Of a stretch of 64,000 bases of DNA, positions 59,462 to 64,000 are shown piece by piece. The DNA is from Haloarcula sp. CBA1129 (lineage in GTDB: Archaea > Halobacteriota > Halobacteria > Halobacteriales > Haloarculaceae). Position 1 is the first letter of the stretch. Every line of letters begins with the position of its first letter. The notes under the pieces were generated by a model. That model was not told where the DNA came from, ran no database searches, and worked only from the letters and a program-made list of their open reading frames with translations. The position numbers and the translations under genes are program-made. The DNA lies in the NCBI RefSeq assembly GCF_008729015.1, contig NZ_RKSM01000003.1, positions 372,001-436,000 of the forward strand. The letters run 5' to 3'.

Positions 59462-60208
59462 ATGCCCGACGATACCGAGACGGCAACACTTTCGGCACCG
59501 ATGAAGACGTTTGCGATCGTTGATGTGCTCAGAGATGCCGATGGGGCGCTTGGTGTCTCAGAAGTGGCTTCGCGGCTCGGTTACACACGGAGCACGACAT
59601 ACAAACACCTGAATACGCTGTTACAGGCAGGCTACGTTACAAAGAGCACTGGTGACTATCAGCTTACGGTACAGTTTGCCGATATCGGCGAACACGTTAA
59701 ATCTCAGACACCCATCTATCACGATACAAAGCCCCAGATCGACCAGATATCAGCGACGACCGGCGAGTCAGCCGGACTGGTAATCAAGTGCGAAAAGCAG
59801 ATCGCCGACGTCTATCATACCGCTGCTGAGGACTCTCCGAGGCACGTAAACTCCCCCTGTTTTCATTGCAGCGCTCCGGGAAAGGCAATCCTCGCAGCGG
59901 CCGACGCGGCGGAGGTTGCAGCTATTCTAGACCACACTGGTCTGCCTGCAATGACCGAAAACACGATTACGGACCGCCAGACGCTCACTGCTGAACTCGA
60001 TAATATCCGGGACCGGGGTATCGCGTTTGAGCGCCGTGAGCAGTATGCAGACGTAAATTGCGTCGCGGTTCCGATTCAGGACCAGTCAACAACCGCAGCC
60101 GTGTACGTGGCGGGGCACGCTGAGCGGCTGAGTGGGAAGCGGTTACAAGAGGATGTCCCCGGGATGATACTGAGCGCCGTCAGGCAACTCAATGCCGAGC
60201 AGGTCTGA
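59462..60208 (+). CDS. IclR-family transcriptional regulator
   Basis: Regulator of 248 aa. Winged helix MKTFAIVDVLRDADGALGVSEVASRLGYTRSTTYKHLNTLLQAGYV (residues 14-59) and IclR ligand-binding domain with YVAGHAERLSGKRLQE at the end. Two Cys in NSPCFHCSAPGKA (near residue 137) are unusual. Located 52 bp after the dehydratase gene and upstream of the sugar dehydrogenase, so it is the natural regulator of both. The palindrome at 60561-60577 is its most likely site near the dehydrogenase. Start: ATG at 59462 rather than an upstream ATG at 59441. Confidence 0.9.
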   Translation: MPDDTETATLSAPMKTFAIVDVLRDADGALGVSEVASRLGYTRSTTYKHLNTLLQAGYVTKSTGDYQLTVQFADIGEHVKSQTPIYHDTKPQIDQISATTGESAGLVIKCEKQIADVYHTAAEDSPRHVNSPCFHCSAPGKAILAAADAAEVAAILDHTGLPAMTENTITDRQTLTAELDNIRDRGIAFERREQYADVNCVAVPIQDQSTTAAVYVAGHAERLSGKRLQEDVPGMILSAVRQLNAEQV

Positions 60209-60661
60209 TCGGGAGTCACTCCTGTTCACGGATGCGCTATCAGGACCGTCTTGATTTAGCAGTGCTCAGCAACTATCGTTCAACTGTGGCCGTCTCTGAC
60301 CTGCGATCGTGTCAATAAGGTCCGAGACAGGTCTCAACAAAAATATTCATCCGAGATAGAGTATTTCTTTTAGAGAAACTATATCGGGACGCTTGAGATA
60401 GGAGATAACATCTGTACACTTATTATCCATGTTCCGGAACTGGGCCTAGACTTTACACAGATCTACAGATCGTAATATAGCGGGACTGTACCGGTCATAC
60501 TTTTATCCGCGTATTTTTATCGCCGACTATCGTTCATCATGGTTCCAGCATCCCAACAACGTTTCATAATGCGAAACTAAATCGAGCGGTAGCTTTGTTT
60601 AGTGGTCGAAACATTCAAATGTTGATGGGTGGTGGATTTCACTCACGGGATACCTATCACA
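60209..60661. other. Promoter region of the sugar dehydrogenase
   Basis: About 450 bp without a gene and clearly AT-richer than average. It contains TGTACACTTATTATCC (60413-60428), TATA-like stretches near 60500-60520 (ACTTTTATCC, TATTTTTATCG), and the palindrome GTTTCATAATGCGAAAC (60561-60577). The first and last elements recur in the same order in the 46.8-47.2 kb gap. Confidence 0.6.
60561..60577. promoter_or_regulatory. Operator-like palindrome before the sugar dehydrogenase
   Basis: GTTTCATAATGCGAAAC: perfect 5-bp inverted arms with a 7-bp spacer, about 85 bp before the ATG at 60662. Similar to boxes at 47076-47091 and 47188-47202. Probably bound by a dimeric regulator; the adjacent IclR protein is the first candidate. 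Confidence 0.5.
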
Positions 60662-61720
60662 ATGGATGCAATCGCCGTCAAGCAGGGGGAGACTCGTCCA
60701 GAGCGCATTGATATCGAGCGTCCGGAACCGGATGAGGGAGAAGTGCTCGTGAAGACCCTCCGGGTTGGTATCGATGGAACGGACTTTGAGGTGCTATCGG
60801 GGTCACACGGTGAGTTTCCGGCTGGCAGCGATTACCAGATACTGGGGCACGAGGCCGTTGGTGTCGTCGAGTCCTCAAACGGGACAGCGCTGACCGAAGG
60901 CGAAATCGTTGTCCCAACGGTCCGGCGGCCAGCAAACACAGCGAGTCGGTTCTTCGAGAACAGCGAGCCAGATATGGCACCGCCCGGGGAATATCTCGAA
61001 CGGGGGATTTCGGGGGCGCACGGCTATATGGCCGAGTACTTCACGACTCCCGCATCGTTTCTCGTTTCAATCCCGGAATCGCTGGCGGATGTCGGATTTC
61101 TCGTGGAACCGATCAGTAATGCAGAAAAGGCACTCGAGTTGGCCCAACGTTCGAGGTCGACCTTCGAGTGGCAGGATTCTGCCGGGCTCGTTCTTGGAAA
61201 CGGACCGTTAGGACTGCTCGCATTAGCGATGCTTACAGACCGGTGTGAACGAACGTACTGCCTCGGCCGTCGTGAAAGGCCAGACCCGACCATCGATATT
61301 ATCGAGGAACTGGGGGCCACATACATCAATTCTCACCAGACGGCTGTGGATGAGATTCCAACAGTTCACGAGCCGATGGATCTGGTGTTCGAGGCGACGG
61401 GGCACGCAAAACACGCGTTTTCAACGGTCGAAGCACTCGGTGCAAACGGGGTCGGTGTCCTCCTCGGAATCCCGGAGGACTGGGACTTTACTGTCAATGG
61501 CGGGGCTCTCCACAGGCAGTTGGTACTCCAGAACAAAGCGCTGCTCGGAAGCGTGAATTCGAATGTCCGGCATTACAAACGCGCTTGTAATACACTTGCA
61601 GAATATCCGGACTGGTTCCTTGCATCAATCATGACGACCCAGTGCTCGGTAGCTGAGTTTGCGGATGCATTCGAGGAATCACCGGATACTATCAAATCGT
61701 ACATTGAATTCAGCGACTAA
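60662..61720 (+). CDS. gdh: Zinc-type glucose/galactose dehydrogenase
   Basis: Medium-chain dehydrogenase of 352 aa, closely resembling haloarchaeal glucose dehydrogenase. Visible are IAVKQGETRPERIDIERPEPDEGEVLVKTLRVGIDGTDFEV at the N-terminus, zinc/substrate region ILGHEAVGVV (near residue 64), VPTVRRPANT, ERGISGAHGYMAEYF, the nucleotide-binding GNGPLGLLALAML (near residue 178), and CLGRRERPDPTIDIIEELGATY, a loop linked to NADP preference. It oxidises aldoses to aldonolactones at the head of the semi-phosphorylative Entner-Doudoroff or the De Ley-Doudoroff route. The upstream galactonate-type dehydratase and the amino-sugar genes leave glucose, galactose or amino sugar as substrate open. Start: ATG at 60662. 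Confidence 0.9.
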   Translation: MDAIAVKQGETRPERIDIERPEPDEGEVLVKTLRVGIDGTDFEVLSGSHGEFPAGSDYQILGHEAVGVVESSNGTALTEGEIVVPTVRRPANTASRFFENSEPDMAPPGEYLERGISGAHGYMAEYFTTPASFLVSIPESLADVGFLVEPISNAEKALELAQRSRSTFEWQDSAGLVLGNGPLGLLALAMLTDRCERTYCLGRRERPDPTIDIIEELGATYINSHQTAVDEIPTVHEPMDLVFEATGHAKHAFSTVEALGANGVGVLLGIPEDWDFTVNGGALHRQLVLQNKALLGSVNSNVRHYKRACNTLAEYPDWFLASIMTTQCSVAEFADAFEESPDTIKSYIEFSD

Positions 61721-62296
61721 GTAGCGGCCAACGGATTATATCCTTGTATTTGACCTAACTGGTAGTATCTCTCCCAGATTCAGACATCAATAATCGTTTA
61801 AGTTGTACTTTGTATTGGGGGAGACAAATTTGGATATCTTATGGGTGTCTGAATCACGATATACTGACACTTGTGGCTTATCTTGATCTGTTTAGATGTT
61901 ACTACTCGGCGAGAACGTAGAACTAAATCGAACATCTCAAAATCGTTCCCGGACACGTAACTTAGATGCTGCTGACTCAGAGTACGCTCGATAGGGTCGA
62001 TAGTATCGTTGCTGAAGGCACGGCTATCGCCTCGTCGCTCCTCGAAAACGCTTTCGAGGGCTGACACTGTGTGCTCAATTTCTGGCTCTACAGGCAGCTG
62101 ACACACTGTGCCGTGTCGCACTACCATCTCAAAGTGTGAGTGCGGATATCCGGTGGGTAGTGGCTTCGCTTAGCGTCGAACTCGACGCTCTCAACTGTCA
62201 CGAGAGCTTGGATCACGCAGTTGCGACCGGTAGCTACGAACTACTAACTCCGCCGGCCAAGTCCTCGGCAGAGACCGCTATCGCTCCCGCCACTGG
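61721..62296. other. Intergenic region, no recognised gene
   Basis: The first 200 bp are AT-rich. A minus-strand frame at 61798-62127 (109 codons) and a plus-strand frame at 62128-62330 show no family I know and have unusual composition; both could be gene remnants. A perfect 10-bp inverted repeat (GATTCAGACA at 61777-61786 and its complement at 61846-61855) brackets 59 bp. Confidence 0.5.
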
Positions 62297-62881
62297 TTAC
62301 GTCTGGGAGTACTCATCGACCCACTCTTGAAGCGTGATACCCATCGTTGACTGCGTAATCGCGTTCGAAGACGCGGAGTTCGCACTTTTGACGAGTTCGG
62401 CTTCGAGTGTTCGTGTCGGGATTTCGCCGATGAAGTGCGGAATCGCCCGCTGAACAGCCAGCGGACAACCGACCTCGTGAGCAAGCGCATAGCCTGACAG
62501 AGAGTGTGGGACCTCTTCAGTTGCGTATCTGGGGTCCGGATCGATTAGCTTCTCGTCCTCGACAAAGTCAACGTACTCATAACACTTTCCGACGTCGTGC
62601 AGTAACGTCGCCGCCACGATGACATCGATATCAGGGTCTGCACCATGGAACTCCTGCTGTTCGATAGCGGCTTCCCGCGCGATTCTGGTGACACCGCGGA
62701 CGTGCCTGACGTTACTCACTTCGTGGATATTCCAAGCGTACGGAATATCAGTGATGTCGCGCCAGCCACCGCGTTCGAGGGCGAGTGCCCATGCCTCGAT
62801 GACTCTTTCTCGGAGGCTTTCCGATGAGATGTAGTCGAGTTCCGGGAACGCCTGCTGGATCTGCTCCTCGTAGTCAGGCAT
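62297..62881 (-). CDS. HD-domain metal-dependent phosphohydrolase-like protein
   Basis: HD-superfamily protein of 194 aa. The HD motif is in VAATLLHDVGKCYEYV (near residue 88), with His in VRHVRGVTRIA (near residue 57) and further His/Asp residues in IPHFIGE completing the metal site. Such enzymes hydrolyse phosphomonoesters, nucleotides or other small substrates; some act in catabolic operons with other hydrolases. Start taken at the ATG at 62881, where the preceding EthD gene has just ended (62883); an ATG at 62893 would overlap it. The two are co-transcribed. Substrate unknown. Confidence 0.83.
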   Translation of the reverse strand: MPDYEEQIQQAFPELDYISSESLRERVIEAWALALERGGWRDITDIPYAWNIHEVSNVRHVRGVTRIAREAAIEQQEFHGADPDIDVIVAATLLHDVGKCYEYVDFVEDEKLIDPDPRYATEEVPHSLSGYALAHEVGCPLAVQRAIPHFIGEIPTRTLEAELVKSANSASSNAITQSTMGITLQEWVDEYSQT

Positions 62882-62882
62882 A

Positions 62883-63608
62883 CTACCCCTCATCCTTGAT
62901 GAGTTGCTCCTGACCGATAAATCGCGGCCGTTCGTCGATAGCCAAGAAATTATTTACATCCTCGCGAGCCGCCTTCGCTTTTCCTTTGTCAGGAGCATAA
63001 TCTCGCGATCCTTCGCTACCGAGCGCGTCGTATAGCTTTTCGAGGTCGTCAAAGTAGAGTTCGGCGACACCGTCGAACTCGGCGTTCTCGGGGTCTGTGG
63101 GGATGACCGTATTGTACTTGACGACGCCCTCGATCTCACGGGCGATTGGAGTGTGATTCGTCTGCCAGTAGTCGACGAACTCCTCGTGTGTCATGTCGTC
63201 CTGTCGGACGAGAAACGCCGAGTGCTTGTAGAGGCCGTCAGTGTCGCCGCCAACCTCGTCTTTCTGGACGATCTCTTCGCCGATGATACGCGGCCGCTCC
63301 TCGACAGCGAGGAAGTTGTTCACGTCCTCGCGGGCCTTTGCGGCGATCTCTTTGGTTGGGTCATAGTCTCGGGAGCCGGGACTGCCAAGCGCCTCGTGCA
63401 GGTCGTCAAGCGTCTCGAAGTATAGTTCCGCCAGTCCGTCGAATTCGGCGTGTGCTGGCTCTGTTGGAAGGACTTGCTGGTAGCGAACGACGCCTTCGAT
63501 ATCCGTCGCGATTGGCGTGTGGTTGGTCTGCCAGTAATCGACGAACTCCTCGTGAGACATACCGTCCTGTCTGACTAGCAGGGCTACGTGCTTGTACATC
63601 ATCAGCAC
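62883..63608 (-). CDS. Tandem-duplicated EthD-domain protein
   Basis: Protein of 241 aa made of two EthD units, about residues 1-115 and 125-241. The halves are very similar: MSHEEFVDYWQTNHTPIA against MTHEEFVDYWQTNHTPIA, and VEERPRIIGEEI against IDERPRFIGQEQ. Each half has the dimeric ferredoxin-like barrel that normally forms a homodimer, so the fusion would form it within one chain. Similar to the single-domain protein at 36563-36889. Upstream of an HD-domain gene on the same strand and divergent from an aldehyde dehydrogenase, it may belong to a degradation pathway. An ATG at 63602 or 63599 is an alternative start. Confidence 0.85.
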   Translation of the reverse strand: MLMMYKHVALLVRQDGMSHEEFVDYWQTNHTPIATDIEGVVRYQQVLPTEPAHAEFDGLAELYFETLDDLHEALGSPGSRDYDPTKEIAAKAREDVNNFLAVEERPRIIGEEIVQKDEVGGDTDGLYKHSAFLVRQDDMTHEEFVDYWQTNHTPIAREIEGVVKYNTVIPTDPENAEFDGVAELYFDDLEKLYDALGSEGSRDYAPDKGKAKAAREDVNNFLAIDERPRFIGQEQLIKDEG

Positions 63609-63706
63609 GTTTCTGATCTATGAACATAAAAGCTAACGGTAAGTCCTGTCAACAAATGTAGGTCAGTAAAGATTAATATATGTCTGCCGCCGACATCTGA
63701 ACCGAT

Positions 63707-64000
63707 ATGGAAGCAGTCAACCCGGCTACGGGCGAGCGGCTGGACCGGTACGAGCCTGATGGCGATGCGGCGGTCGAACGAAAGTTGGACCGCGCTGCAT
63801 CGACCTTTGAGGAGTGGCGGGATGTCTCGTTGCGTGAGCGCGAGCAATTGCTTATCAACGCCAGTGAGGTCCTCCGGGAGAACAAACAGCGGTACGCTGA
63901 GCTGATGACCCGGGAGATGGGCAAACCGATCACACAAGCTATCGCTGAAATCGAAAAGTGTGCATGGGCATGCGACCACTACGCCGAATACGCACACACG
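63707..64000 (+). CDS. Aldehyde dehydrogenase, partial at the right edge
   Basis: First 98 residues of an NAD(P)-dependent aldehyde dehydrogenase, open to the end of the window. The start MEAVNPATGERLDRYEPD, the LREREQLLINASEVLRENK helix and the LMTREMGKPITQAIAEIEKC segment are typical of the succinate-semialdehyde dehydrogenase-like subfamily. The catalytic Cys and Glu lie beyond the window. A TATA-like GATTAATATATG lies at about 63671-63682, 25-35 bases upstream of the start. It differs from the dehydrogenase at 26045-27496 in its N-terminal segment. Confidence 0.88.
   Translation, partial: MEAVNPATGERLDRYEPDGDAAVERKLDRAASTFEEWRDVSLREREQLLINASEVLRENKQRYAELMTREMGKPITQAIAEIEKCAWACDHYAEYAHT

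Noticed and set aside
61798-62127. 109-codon minus-strand frame
   Set aside because: No known family, AT-rich C-terminal half, and no promoter or operon partner; kept only as a note in the intergenic entry.
1-64000. tRNA and rRNA genes
   Set aside because: Looked for cloverleaf TTCGA-type arms and rRNA-like stretches between genes; none was convincing.

Overview
The window is from a halophilic archaeon. Predicted proteins are strongly acidic, most substrate-binding proteins carry Tat twin-arginine signals with an archaeal lipobox, an HTH-10 (Bat-type) regulator and an apparent PGF-CTERM anchor are present, and an Orc1/Cdc6 gene sits beside origin repeats that end in the G-rich tract typical of haloarchaeal origin boxes. 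No rRNA, tRNA or CRISPR was seen. The content is almost entirely catabolic plus one replication origin, so this could be a secondary replicon or an accessory part of the main chromosome; the sequence does not say which, nor which genus.

Layout. 1-2.6 kb: CUT1-type ABC importer (two permeases, one cut by the window edge, and a lipoprotein). 2.85-5.75 kb: Old-Yellow-Enzyme oxidoreductase, thiolase and its Zn-ribbon/OB partner. 5.75-7.97 kb: replication origin with orc1/cdc6, six origin-box-like repeats upstream and two downstream. 8.2-11.6 kb: unknown 164-aa protein followed by two UbiD-family proteins, the second lacking the canonical active-site motif. 11.8-20.4 kb: AMP-forming acyl-CoA ligase, acyl-CoA dehydrogenase, biotin-dependent carboxylase (two subunits), MaoC hydratase and, after an opposed methyltransferase, a CitE/HpcH-type lyase. 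This order fits a leucine/isovalerate-type route. 20.6-22.3 kb: amidohydrolase and a PaaG-like isomerase.

22.3-35.6 kb holds a near-complete aerobic phenylacetate (paa) pathway: regulator, paaA, B, C, a PaaD split into two genes, an aldehyde dehydrogenase and a MaoC hydratase that together look like a split PaaZ, paaI, paaK, a thiolase with an HMG-CoA-synthase-like/OB fusion, a PaaJ-like thiolase, a PaaH-like dehydrogenase and a PaaF-like hydratase. No paaE reductase is visible. 35.7-46.3 kb: IclR regulator, EthD and VOC proteins, an exported penicillin-acylase-family enzyme, a complete branched-chain-amino-acid-type ABC importer with fused permeases, and a second IclR. A plausible but unproven link is that the exported acylase releases phenylacetate or similar acids, the importer takes them up and the paa genes consume them.

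46.3-61.7 kb is a sugar/amino-sugar region: a CUT1 importer whose ATPase is encoded separately, a cytoplasmic GH3 hexosaminidase, a PIG-L deacetylase broken by a 1068-bp insertion sequence, a SelA-fold PLP enzyme, a SIS-domain isomerase/deaminase, a galactonate-dehydratase-like enolase-superfamily enzyme, an IclR regulator and a glucose/galactose dehydrogenase. Together they suggest uptake of acetylated amino-sugar oligomers and an oxidative, non-phosphorylating branch through sugar acids. 62.3-64.0 kb: HD-domain protein, a tandem-duplicated EthD protein and the start of an aldehyde dehydrogenase.

Functions rest on motifs and gene order read by eye; no database search was possible.
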